From positions 1 through 10,234 of the forward strand of contig JBJHCR010000239.1 in assembly GCA_050486105.1 (NCBI GenBank): a stretch of 10,234 nt of DNA. The letters are read 5' to 3'. Below, one piece after another: positions 1 to 6,823 of the stretch (position 1 is the stretch's first letter; every line of letters starts with the position of its first letter). The translations under genes were made by a program, and so were the position numbers. The stretch comes from JAEXNA01 sp050486105 (GTDB lineage: Bacteria; Vulcanimicrobiota; Xenobia; Xenobiales; JADMJV01). Under the pieces are notes generated by a model. That model was not told the DNA's origin. It was given only the letters and a program-made list of their open reading frames with translations, and did not search any database.

Positions 1-1
1 C

Positions 2-214
2 CCCATATCGGTAGGCGTGGGTCGTTCCGGTCGAGGTCGCGGGATAGGTGCGCGATCACTTGTTGAGGGGGCCTTGGCTGATGGGCTCGTTAAGGCAGCT
101 GATGCTGTGGGTTTGGTACTGACTGGAGCAAGTGCCATTTTTTGGGTTCCTTCTCTGCTGGTTGAATACGAGCGTAACCCATTGAGGTCACCTCAGGTAC
201 GGACCAACTTTTGA
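2..214 (+). CDS. C-terminal fragment of an unrecognised protein (5' end outside window)
   Basis: An open frame runs from the window edge to a TGA at 212-214, giving about 70 residues with no stop upstream, so it is probably the 3' end of a longer gene. A GTG at 17 could be a start but has no Shine-Dalgarno sequence. The visible part has a Gly/Arg-rich stretch, then a hydrophobic, possibly membrane-embedded segment (AVGLVLTGASAIFWVPSLLV), then a polar tail ending in VRTNF. I recognise no family. Whether this is a real gene end or a chance frame depends on sequence upstream of the window. Confidence 0.4.
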   Translation, partial: PISVGVGRSGRGRGIGARSLVEGALADGLVKAADAVGLVLTGASAIFWVPSLLVEYERNPLRSPQVRTNF

Positions 215-234
215 CAGGATATGAACAGTTGTGA

Positions 235-271
235 CTCAGGTTAGCAAATGATTGAGCTTTTTCGATTTTTT
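235..271 (+). terminator. possible weak terminator after the first gene
   Basis: CTCA at 235-238 can pair with TGAG at 253-256 across a long loop, followed by two T-runs (258-262 and 266-271). The stem is short, so this is weak. The same stretch also offers a sigma70-like promoter for the next gene: TTGAGC at 252-257, a 17-base spacer, then TAGACT at 275-280, each box matching consensus at 4 of 6. The two readings cannot be separated from sequence alone. Confidence 0.22.
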
Positions 272-369
272 CTGTAGACTTCGGATCTTGAACCTTAGGG
301 AGCATCGAATTCAAAGTGGTACTACAAAGAGAGGCTTGCCCCACTTCAATTCTTGGAAAGTCCAAATTC

Positions 370-759
370 ATGAGTTTCTCGAGCCATGGCCTATGGACTA
401 TGGCGTTCCTATTGCTGTGTTGCTCTGGGCTCGCTGCAGAAGTCACGCCTCCGAACCCTGTGGGCCTTTGGTGGGTGAGTCACGGAGATGGGGAGCCATT
501 GCAGTTTCGCCTATATGCCGATGGTAGTGCCTGGAGCGATTACCCCGACAACAATCCGGGGCAATGGAAGAGCGAAGGAAGCGCTGTGATCTGTCAATGG
601 GCCGATGACTGGAAAGAAGTGCTGAGCTGGTCTGAGCAAGGCTGGCAAAAACATGGCTACGCACCCGGTCAAAGCTTGGAATCTTCACCATCGAACTTCT
701 CTCGAGCTTTCCAAATCAGCCCAAGGCCCGACGGTTGGTTTGGAGTCAAGCCTCGGTAG
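370..759 (+). CDS. small exported beta-rich protein, family not named
   Basis: A 129-residue protein. The ATG at 370 is preferred over an in-frame GTG at 316 because GGAAAG (355-360) lies 9 bases upstream and the protein then begins with a clean signal peptide: a hydrophobic stretch WTMAFLLLCC and a likely cleavage near GLAA-E (residues 20-24). A twin Cys in the core leaves a lipoprotein reading possible but weaker. The mature part is Trp/Gly-rich with alternating strands (GLWWVSHGDGEPLQFRLYAD, then GQWKSEG, then ICQWADDWKEVLSW, then the HGYAPGQ and SNFSRA blocks). This resembles small lipocalin-like or one-sheet export domains with a G-W, GdgepLqFRLyaDGsa, W-dW-evl pattern. It has no catalytic motif. 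It stands alone, about 100 bp before the next gene. Export is well supported; its function is unknown. Confidence 0.75.
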   Translation: MSFSSHGLWTMAFLLLCCSGLAAEVTPPNPVGLWWVSHGDGEPLQFRLYADGSAWSDYPDNNPGQWKSEGSAVICQWADDWKEVLSWSEQGWQKHGYAPGQSLESSPSNFSRAFQISPRPDGWFGVKPR

Positions 760-825
760 CGCTTTCGCAACAACTTGTCAAAGATTTTCCTTCTTGATTC
801 CAGTAGTATTCAACTAGCAAATAAC

Positions 826-842
826 GGATCTCTAGAGGATCC
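826..842 (+). promoter_or_regulatory. small inverted repeat just upstream of the glycine-zipper ribosome site
   Basis: GGATC (826-830) and GATCC (838-842) can pair around a 7-base loop containing TCTAGA, ending 2 bases before the GGAGGA ribosome site. It could be a leader hairpin, but five base pairs is little. No convincing -35/-10 pair is seen between 760 and 860. Confidence 0.2.
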
Positions 843-860
843 TTGGAGGAATAATTCATC

Positions 861-1346
861 ATGTTGATTTCAAGTGCAACCCCACAAGTTCGAACCCCCC
901 AGGCTCAGGCCCAAGTGGCTCAGAAGCCCGAGATGGAATCTTTGGCAGGCGATGGACCTAAGGAGTCGTTTTCTTTTTCCAGCGCTTCCAGCGGTGGTCA
1001 CTATAGTGGCGGCAAGGTCCTCACCCGTATGGCTACCGGGGCTTTAACCGGTCTCGGTGCTCATTACTTTACCGGCGGAAGCGTAGGCGGGACAGCTCTG
1101 CTGGGCGCCGCTATCAACGGAGGGGCCGGAGCTATCGTAGGTGGTGCTGCTGGGGCCGTGATTGGCGGCGTGGGGACTGGCAACCCCGTTCCTGGAGCTG
1201 TTGTTGGTGCTCTCGCGGGTGGTGCCGTTGGAGCTGGGACCGGGGCCCTCAAAGGCGCGGCTGTAGCTCTAGTTGGCAACGCCTTCGGTGGTGGACCCAT
1301 CGCTTTCGCTGCTGCTGGGGCGACCTTTGGTGCTATCGGGCTGTAA
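861..1346 (+). CDS. glycine-zipper protein, 161 aa
   Basis: The start is fixed by GGAGGA (845-850) placed 10 bases before the ATG. Residues 1-50 are polar, Gln/Ala/Ser-rich and probably disordered, with the block ESFSFSSASSGG. Residues about 55-161 are almost entirely Gly, Ala and Val with repeated GxxxG spacing (for example GGAGAIVGGAAGAVIGGVG, then GAVVGALAGGAVGAGTG, then AFAAAGATFGAIGL). This is a glycine-zipper pattern that forms tightly packed membrane helices. No signal peptide is evident. Glycine-zipper proteins include outer-membrane-associated lipoproteins, pore-formers and some bacteriocins; nothing here decides between them, and no immunity or export gene is adjacent. The strong ribosome site and the strong terminator just after it suggest a well-expressed single-gene unit. 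Confidence 0.75.
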   Translation: MLISSATPQVRTPQAQAQVAQKPEMESLAGDGPKESFSFSSASSGGHYSGGKVLTRMATGALTGLGAHYFTGGSVGGTALLGAAINGGAGAIVGGAAGAVIGGVGTGNPVPGAVVGALAGGAVGAGTGALKGAAVALVGNAFGGGPIAFAAAGATFGAIGL

Positions 1347-1371
1347 GACCTTTAAGAACCAGCTTGAAGAT

Positions 1372-1412
1372 AGGGAGTCTCGGGTTATGCTCGAGGCTCC
1401 TTTCTCGTTTTT
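1372..1412 (+). terminator. intrinsic terminator after the glycine-zipper gene
   Basis: Bases 1374-1384 pair with 1390-1400 in an 11-bp stem with two G-T wobbles around the 5-base loop TTATG. The stem is followed by TTTCTCGTTTTTC. It lies 25 bases after the stop codon in the correct orientation and separates the glycine-zipper gene from the antiporter gene. Confidence 0.85.
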
Positions 1413-1428
1413 CGAGTAGGCAGGCCGA

Positions 1429-1457
1429 ACCCGAGTCCAGTCGAACAGCCCTCGGGT
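1429..1457 (+). promoter_or_regulatory. hairpin that includes the antiporter start codon
   Basis: ACCCGAG (1429-1435) is fully complementary to CTCGGGT (1451-1457), with a 15-base loop. The second arm contains the first two bases of the GTG start at 1456. No Shine-Dalgarno sequence is visible. If this folds in the mRNA it would mask the start codon and damp translation. The pairing is exact; a regulatory role is inference. Confidence 0.35.
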
Positions 1458-2874
1458 GATCGAACCTTCAGCCTGGTCGCTGTTGCCTCCGCTTCTTGCC
1501 ATAGCCCTTGCCATTGCCTTTCGGCAGGTCTTCATCGCTCTGGGACTAGGCATCATTCTCGGCGGGATCATGTTGGAGGGAGCTTTTTTCGCCGGCTTGG
1601 CTCGTTCAGTGGAACTCGTGGTGGTTACCTTGAACGACCCGGGAAATGCCATGGTGGTTCTGTTCACCTTCGCAATTGGCTCTTTGATATCCAGCATGGA
1701 GAGTTTTGGGGGGATCCGGGGCTTTGTTTCCACGCTGGAAAGAAGTGGATGGCTCAGCGGACCCAGGTCGGTGTCCTTATTCGTTTGGCTGATGGGGGTG
1801 GTGATCTTCATTGAAAGTAATATCACCATCCTGGTTGCCGGAGCCTTCGCTCGACCTCTCTTCGACAAGTTTAAAATGGCTCGAGAAAAGTTGGCCTACC
1901 TCATCGACTCTACCAGCGCTCCGGTCTGTCTTCTCATCCCCTTGAACGCCTGGGGAGCCTACAATATCGGGCTTCTCAATACCCTAGGAGAGCCGGAACC
2001 TTTACGTTTATTCATCGCCTCCATCCCCTACAATTTCTACGCCATAGTGGCCGTTTTGCTAGCTTTCTGTGTGGCTATGTTCGGGTGGAACCTGGGACCG
2101 ATGAAGGCTGCTGAAGCTCGAGCCGCTACGGGTAAGGTTCTTTCTGACGGCGCTCAACCCATGATGGACGAGTCACTTTTTAGTCCTCCAGACGAAACTG
2201 TTCGCCCCTCGGCTTGGCTGATGCTGGTTCCTATCGCCATCCTAGTCGTCGCCATGCCGGTATGCCTGTACATAACCGGCGATGGAGATATCAGACAAGG
2301 GAACGGCTCAGTATCGGTTCTCTGGTCCGTACTGTCAGCCTTAGCATCACTGTGGTTCTTGCAAAGTGGCCGCTCCAAGAAGTCTGTGGGGCAAACTCTT
2401 GATGAACTGGTTCGGTTCTCATTGAAGGGGGCTCAGGGGATGTTGCCCCTGGCCTTGATCATCCTGCTGGCTTTGACCCTGGGATATATGACCAAGCTCT
2501 TGGGGACCGGCGTTTACGTGGCAGATTTGGCCAGCGCAAATCTGCCCAAAGCAGTCATCTTACCGGCACTATTCTGGGTGGCAGCAGCGGTGGCGTTTGC
2601 TACGGGAACTTCTTGGGGGACTTTTGCCATCATGATTCCTGTCGCTGTTCCGGCGGCGGCAGCCCTTGGAGTGGCAAAAGCGCCTTTTGTCGCAGCAGCC
2701 TTGTCTGGTGGGATTTTTGGGGACCACGCTTCGCCGATCAGTGACACAACCATCATGGCCAGTATGGCTTCAGCTACCGATCACGTGGATCATGTTCGAA
2801 CTCAACTTCCCTATGCTCTCATCGCAGGAGGGGCAGCAACGGTGGGTTACCTGGTGGTGGGATTGTCTCTTTGA
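1456..2874 (+). CDS. NhaC-family Na+/H+ antiporter
   Basis: An integral inner-membrane antiporter of 472 residues, near the usual length for the NhaC family (Na_H_antiporter fold). It exchanges protons for Na+ or a related cation; some NhaC relatives carry organic acids, so the substrate is inferred. It has about ten hydrophobic segments and family motifs: FIESNITIL (118-126), DSTSAPVCLLIPLNAWGAY (151-169), FATGTSWGTFAIMIP (381-395) and GDHASPISDTT (422-432), followed by HVRTQLPYAL. A soluble loop lies around residues 215-250. The start is a GTG; an in-frame TAG at 1417 and the N-terminal block WSLLPPLLAIA, typical of the family start, leave little room for another. It begins only about 45 bases after a strong terminator and lacks a clear ribosome site. 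Its stop overlaps the start of the M16 gene. Confidence 0.93.
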   Translation: MIEPSAWSLLPPLLAIALAIAFRQVFIALGLGIILGGIMLEGAFFAGLARSVELVVVTLNDPGNAMVVLFTFAIGSLISSMESFGGIRGFVSTLERSGWLSGPRSVSLFVWLMGVVIFIESNITILVAGAFARPLFDKFKMAREKLAYLIDSTSAPVCLLIPLNAWGAYNIGLLNTLGEPEPLRLFIASIPYNFYAIVAVLLAFCVAMFGWNLGPMKAAEARAATGKVLSDGAQPMMDESLFSPPDETVRPSAWLMLVPIAILVVAMPVCLYITGDGDIRQGNGSVSVLWSVLSALASLWFLQSGRSKKSVGQTLDELVRFSLKGAQGMLPLALIILLALTLGYMTKLLGTGVYVADLASANLPKAVILPALFWVAAAVAFATGTSWGTFAIMIPVAVPAAAALGVAKAPFVAAALSGGIFGDHASPISDTTIMASMASATDHVDHVRTQLPYALIAGGAATVGYLVVGLSL

Positions 2875-5585
2875 ACAGGTTATTGACTTTCAATAGTGAG
2901 CGGTACGCGGCTCACTTTCAGGAGGTGCTCGGTGATGGTCTGTTGGTTTCGGGTCTTCCCCTCCAGGGTGCTCACTCCGTTCAACTCACCCTGACTTTTG
3001 CCGCTGGAGCCTACCAGGAGAGGTCTGGCCAAGAAGGCTCAAGATTTTTGTTGGCCACGCTCTTGGGTCGAGGTTGTGGAGCTTGGGATCGCCGACAATT
3101 TGCTGTTGAATGCGACCGAAGAGGAGCCAGTCTAGAGTTCTTTGCAGGTCGCGACACCTTCACTATCGAGATATCAATTCTCCCAGACGATCTCGATTGG
3201 GCGGTTCAGGTGCTGGGGACCCTGCTTTTCGAACCACGACTTGAGCAGAGAGAGGTTGAAGTGGCGATCGAGGAGCAACTCGAGATGTTGGAGGCCAGAC
3301 GAGACGAGCCCAGGCTTCTGGTCGCAGACACCTTGAGAAAGTCGCTTTTCGGAGAGAACCACGCCTATGGTCGGAGCACACTTGGGATGGGAGCCACAGT
3401 CGCTGCTCTAACCTTACACGAACTCCGGGTCTTGCTTGGAGAAGTTGTCGGGAAGGAGGTGCCCTGCGCTTTGGTAGTGGTAGGGCAGTTCGAACCAGAG
3501 GGTCTACTTAGAGCGCTCAAACGAGATCTTAGAGACCTGGGAGTGGGGCGGAGACGCCCCCCCAGCCGCTGGGTCGAGTGCGCATCTGCTGAAGGCCATT
3601 CTCAGAAGGTATCCGTCTTGGACTTTGAGGTCGATCAAGCTTGGGTCGCTGTGGGATTCCCAGCATTTGGCAGGACTCATCCCAAGCACCTAGAGACTCT
3701 GTTGGCCAACGAACTCTTCGGCGGTTCGTTTCTCTCGCGAGTCACCCGAACTTTGAGGGGAAGAGACGGGCTTGCGTACTCGGCAGACAGTCGATTGTGG
3801 AGCGGCTTTAGAGGGGGCTTTCTGTGGCTGTCTTTACAGACTGATCGATTCCGGGTCGGACAAGCCTTGGAGTCTCTGCGAGTTGTCGTCGATAGTCTTC
3901 TTGAGGAAGGGCCGACGAAGCGAGAGTTGGAGCACTTCAAGGAGTTCTTCTTGGCTTCACTGCCTTACGACTACGACTCTTTCGAAGATCTCTCCGTGCG
4001 CCTTCTGGAGTCTCTTTTCTTTGCCGAGGATTGGCGCCCAGAGATTCGTTCAGAAAAGTTGAGCGATGCCTTTACCAGAGAAAATGTTGAGAGTGTCTTT
4101 CACCATCTTCTGCAGGTTGACCATGCCAAGGTTTGCCTATTGGGTGAGGGTCTTAGTCGAGATCTTGCTCAAAATTTTTTCTTGGAGAGCACAACTTCAC
4201 TCCCCATTCCGTCCTTGCAAGTTCCAAGTTGCGAAACGGGTCAGATCGCAGAGGCGGGGCTCTCGAGCTCGGTTACATTGCTAGAGAGTTGGACCTTGAG
4301 CCAAGGTGTCTGTGCTTCTTTGCTTCGTTTTGGGAATGGGTATCATCTGCTCCATCTTCCTCGCCCCGAGTTTCCAGCCATATCTTTGCAGATTTGGTCG
4401 CTCATAGGATCCATGGATGAGCCAAAGGGACGATCAGGGATGTCTCACCTCCTAGAGCACCTCATGTTTAGGGGTACCTACCGATACCCAGATGGGCAGT
4501 TCGACCAGGTCTTGGCCAGCAAAGGAGGATTGAACAACGCCTTTACCACCGAGGACTTCACGGTCTACACCGACTATATCGTTCCTCAGGCCCTCAAAGA
4601 GACGCTCAAACTTGAAGTAGATCGCTTCACCGAGTTGGTTATTAGGCCCGATCTCTTTGAGCTTGAGAGGGCTGTCGTTCTCGAGGAGAGGTCCCTTAGA
4701 GTCGATTGCCATCCCTTGGGAAAACTGTACGAGTGGCTCCAGGAACGGGCTCTGGTTGAGCACCCTTATCGCCACCCGGTGATAGGACGTCGACAGGAAT
4801 TGATGAGCTTACAGCCCACGGACCTGAACGAGCATTACGACAAGTCGACTGATGCCAGTCGAGTCCTTATTGTGCTGGCCGGAGGCTGCGATCAAGATGA
4901 GGCAGTAGCGGCTGTGGCAGAGACTTTCGGGAGCGTTTCTCCGGGCAGGACGTCAGGAGGATCAGTCGAGAGTTCATTCCCTTGCTTATGTTCCGAGGCT
5001 TCGGAGTTGCAGCCGGTCGCTTCGATTCGAGGTAAGCTTCAAGAGCGTTCGGGCTATTCTTATATCCTTCTAGCTTTTCGAGCTCCCAGAATTGGGCACC
5101 CGGATTATCCGGCGGTAGAACTGTTGTCTCGGATACTTGCCGGGGGGGAGTCGAGTCGGTTGTACGAAAGATTGGTGCGCCAAAGTCGAAAGGCCCTCGA
5201 AGTCTGGGTGAACTACGAAGGAGAGTGCCGAGAGCATCCCCTCTTGATCCTGGGAGCGTCCTTCAGAGAGCCGATTCACGCTCGAGATCTAGAGAGAGAG
5301 ATCTGGGCGGAGTTGGCGTCTGTCAAGGTCACCTTGAGTTCCGACGAACTCTCCAGGGCCTCTAGAGGTTGGCTGGCAGACGAGGCCTTTGCCGCCGACC
5401 AACTAGAGGATTGGGCCACCGAGGTTGCAACCAGAGTTTTGCTGTTGCCGTGGCACGATGTCTGGAGGGTGAGGGAGCAACTCGAACAGGTCACAGTGGA
5501 ACAAATCCAGGCTGTTGCCGAACGCTATCTTCGAGGAGACATGACCAGTGTCGCCGTTCTAGAGGCACTCAAAAGCTCGGACTAA
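2871..5585 (+). CDS. double M16 (insulinase/MPP-like) zinc metallopeptidase with reversed half order
   Basis: A 904-residue protein made of two M16 units, each with an N- and a C-domain. The second half (about 480-840) carries the zinc motif H526-L-L-E529-H530 and the distal ligand glutamate E606 in VVLEE, matching HxxEH(x)~75E. The first half (about 20-365) has FLLAT (59-63) where HxxEH should be, so it cannot bind zinc, but it keeps R296 and Y303 (LRGRDGLAY), the spacing of the substrate-binding Arg/Tyr pair. In the second half the Tyr position is E777. The two halves thus complement each other, as in heterodimeric M16B peptidases, but in one chain. Classical long M16 enzymes have the active half first; here it is second. 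No signal peptide is seen, so it is probably cytoplasmic and cleaves peptides. The TTG start overlaps the antiporter stop (TTGA), suggesting translational coupling. Confidence 0.93.
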   Translation: MNRLLTFNSERYAAHFQEVLGDGLLVSGLPLQGAHSVQLTLTFAAGAYQERSGQEGSRFLLATLLGRGCGAWDRRQFAVECDRRGASLEFFAGRDTFTIEISILPDDLDWAVQVLGTLLFEPRLEQREVEVAIEEQLEMLEARRDEPRLLVADTLRKSLFGENHAYGRSTLGMGATVAALTLHELRVLLGEVVGKEVPCALVVVGQFEPEGLLRALKRDLRDLGVGRRRPPSRWVECASAEGHSQKVSVLDFEVDQAWVAVGFPAFGRTHPKHLETLLANELFGGSFLSRVTRTLRGRDGLAYSADSRLWSGFRGGFLWLSLQTDRFRVGQALESLRVVVDSLLEEGPTKRELEHFKEFFLASLPYDYDSFEDLSVRLLESLFFAEDWRPEIRSEKLSDAFTRENVESVFHHLLQVDHAKVCLLGEGLSRDLAQNFFLESTTSLPIPSLQVPSCETGQIAEAGLSSSVTLLESWTLSQGVCASLLRFGNGYHLLHLPRPEFPAISLQIWSLIGSMDEPKGRSGMSHLLEHLMFRGTYRYPDGQFDQVLASKGGLNNAFTTEDFTVYTDYIVPQALKETLKLEVDRFTELVIRPDLFELERAVVLEERSLRVDCHPLGKLYEWLQERALVEHPYRHPVIGRRQELMSLQPTDLNEHYDKSTDASRVLIVLAGGCDQDEAVAAVAETFGSVSPGRTSGGSVESSFPCLCSEASELQPVASIRGKLQERSGYSYILLAFRAPRIGHPDYPAVELLSRILAGGESSRLYERLVRQSRKALEVWVNYEGECREHPLLILGASFREPIHARDLEREIWAELASVKVTLSSDELSRASRGWLADEAFAADQLEDWATEVATRVLLLPWHDVWRVREQLEQVTVEQIQAVAERYLRGDMTSVAVLEALKSSD

Positions 5586-5606
5586 AGCTCACAAATCAGG
5601 AGCTTT
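5584..5606. terminator. possible bidirectional hairpin between convergent genes
   Basis: AAAGCTC (5584-5590) pairs with GAGCTTT (5600-5606), a 7-bp stem with a 9-base loop, spanning the stop codons of the M16 gene and the converging zinc-ribbon gene. The A/T end of the stem gives a short U-run on either strand. It is compact and well placed but has no long T-tract. Confidence 0.4.
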
Positions 5607-6075
5607 CGGGCCTAGGGTTTCCGGCCGGACCGCTTGACCTTAGGTAAGGCTTCAAGCCCATCAGGCGCCGAAAAGATTCCCATAAGGAAGGCACTTCGGA
5701 ACCCGTGGAGTTTTGATACATTTCTACCAACTTTCCGAAATCTCCGTCGTCGAACCAAACCGTTCCTGTTTCCTGGCACCGGTGGATCCGAGGTTCCGGA
5801 ACTTCTTCACTGAAGGATCCCTTGGTCATCCTTGTTTGACACTCGGGACAAAGTACAGCCTCTTCAAGTTTCTCGTGAGAATGGGGAGAGGAATGATTTC
5901 CCTGAAGAGCCGGACGCAGAGCCGAAAGTTGCAGATCTGGTTGGGAAAGAAGTTCTACTAGGGTAGAGCCTTGGACCAGCACTCCTTCGCAATGGGGACA
6001 GATTTCGGCCGACCATTGACGAAAAGCGATAGTCGACAAGGGACGCTCGCATCTTGGACATTGAGGGACGCTCAT
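5596..6075 (-). CDS. zinc-ribbon protein of the TFIIB-type (zf-TFIIB-like)
   Basis: A 159-residue protein with two zinc-ribbon-like units. The first is complete: C6-x2-C9 and C26-x2-C29 with the family's CPxC...CPHCEG pattern. The second (76-120) has C76-x2-C79 and C100, but T103 stands where the fourth Cys should be; the rest of the consensus (GTVWFDDGDF) is kept. The link between them (about 45-72) is polar and His/Ser-rich. These small ribbon proteins are common and mostly of unknown role; binding of nucleic acid or protein is possible. AAGGGA (6082-6087 on this strand) lies 6 bases before the ATG, supporting the start. It converges with the M16 gene and diverges from the dipeptidase gene. 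The last ~15 residues are Pro/Gly/Ser-rich and their DNA shares a 13-mer with the 6820-6987 repeat. Confidence 0.85.
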   Translation of the reverse strand: MSVPQCPRCERPLSTIAFRQWSAEICPHCEGVLVQGSTLVELLSQPDLQLSALRPALQGNHSSPHSHEKLEEAVLCPECQTRMTKGSFSEEVPEPRIHRCQETGTVWFDDGDFGKLVEMYQNSTGSEVPSLWESFRRLMGLKPYLRSSGPAGNPRPESS

Positions 6076-6160
6076 GACAGGTCCCTTCTTCCTTGGACCT
6101 CAGGCTCCTGGATTCCGCCTCTCCTGCAGGCTGGCAACTAGGAAAGCCGAACAGATCGCA

Positions 6161-6823
6161 ATGCTCAAATTCATCGAAAATCTGGACGTTTTGAGTCGTC
6201 GTTTTCTAGGGGCTATTCTGATGGGTACCGGCCTGCTCGTTCTTGGACAACCAGCTCAAGCCGAGGGAAAACTGGTAGAACTGATCACGGTGGATCCCTC
6301 CTTGGTTCTCGATATCAGGTATGCGTCAGATAGGAACTTTCTCGGATTTCCCGTCTATCCCGAGGCCAGGGCATTCCTGCAAGAAGAAGCAGCCTTGGCC
6401 CTACGTGCCGTCCATAGAGACTTGCGCTCGAAGGGTTATGGCTTACTGATACTCGATGCTTACCGCCCCTACTCGGTGACCAAGCTGATGTGGGACCGCA
6501 CTCCACCTGAAAAGAGAGCTTACGTGGCTGATCCGGCCCAGGGGTCACGTCATAATCGAGGAGCGGCCGTTGACTTGACCCTGTTGGACTTGGAGACGGG
6601 CTTGCCGGTGAAGATGCCGTCGCTGTACGATGACTTCACCGAAAGAGCACATCACGACTATCAAGGGGGGTCAGAGTTGGCCCGACAGAATCGTGCACTT
6701 CTGCGTTCGGTCATGGAAAAGCATGGTTTTCAGGCCCTATCCAATGAATGGTGGCATTATGATTACCAGGGCTGGGAGAGATTCCCCATTTCCGACAAAA
6801 GTTTCCAGGAGTTGACACCCTAG
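6161..6823 (+). CDS. secreted D-Ala-D-Ala dipeptidase, VanX/DdpX-type (M15D)
   Basis: A zinc dipeptidase of 220 residues expected to cleave D-Ala-D-Ala, a cell-wall building block. Family motifs: DAYRP (99-103, the substrate-site Arg), SRHNRGAAVD (129-138, zinc ligands H131 and D138), and EWWHYDY (196-202, catalytic E196 and ligand H199). H-to-D and E-to-H spacings equal those of VanX. I start it at 6161 instead of the in-frame ATG at 6074: from 6161 it opens with a good signal peptide (basic LSRR, hydrophobic FLGAILMGTGLLVLG, cleavage after AQA at 34-35), whereas the longer form places 29 extra residues before it. AGGAAAG at 6140-6146 is a somewhat distant ribosome site. Export implies peptidoglycan recycling or remodelling in the periplasm; it need not mean vancomycin resistance, since no vanH or vanA neighbour is present. 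Its TAG stop lies in the edge of the 6820-6987 palindrome. Confidence 0.9.
   Translation: MLKFIENLDVLSRRFLGAILMGTGLLVLGQPAQAEGKLVELITVDPSLVLDIRYASDRNFLGFPVYPEARAFLQEEAALALRAVHRDLRSKGYGLLILDAYRPYSVTKLMWDRTPPEKRAYVADPAQGSRHNRGAAVDLTLLDLETGLPVKMPSLYDDFTERAHHDYQGGSELARQNRALLRSVMEKHGFQALSNEWWHYDYQGWERFPISDKSFQELTP

Noticed and set aside
211..239. Perfect -35 hexamer TTGACA at 211-216.
   Set aside because: No -10-like hexamer occurs at 16-18 bases downstream; it overlaps the stop codon of the first gene and is probably chance.
90..446. Reverse-strand frame of 118 codons over the first gene and the exported protein gene.
   Set aside because: It has no recognisable domain and overlaps two better-supported plus-strand genes.
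830..842. CTCTAGAGGATCC equals 13 bases of the pUC-type polylinker, suggesting vector contamination.
   Set aside because: The flanking bases do not continue the polylinker on either side, and the sequence runs smoothly into a native ribosome site and gene. Coincidence of two palindromic sites is the simpler reading.
861..1346. Bacteriocin precursor with a double-glycine leader (SGGHYSGG followed by KVL).
   Set aside because: The leader is too long and lacks the usual conserved hydrophobic and acidic spacing of GG leaders, and no transporter, peptidase or immunity gene is adjacent.
6073..6076. Two divergent genes sharing a CATG start.
   Set aside because: The zinc-ribbon start is sound, but the dipeptidase most likely begins at 6161, where a signal peptide starts, so the shared start is probably not used on the plus strand.
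6161..6823. Vancomycin resistance gene vanX.
   Set aside because: It has a signal peptide, and no vanH, vanA or VanRS neighbours are present. The family fits but a resistance role is not supported.
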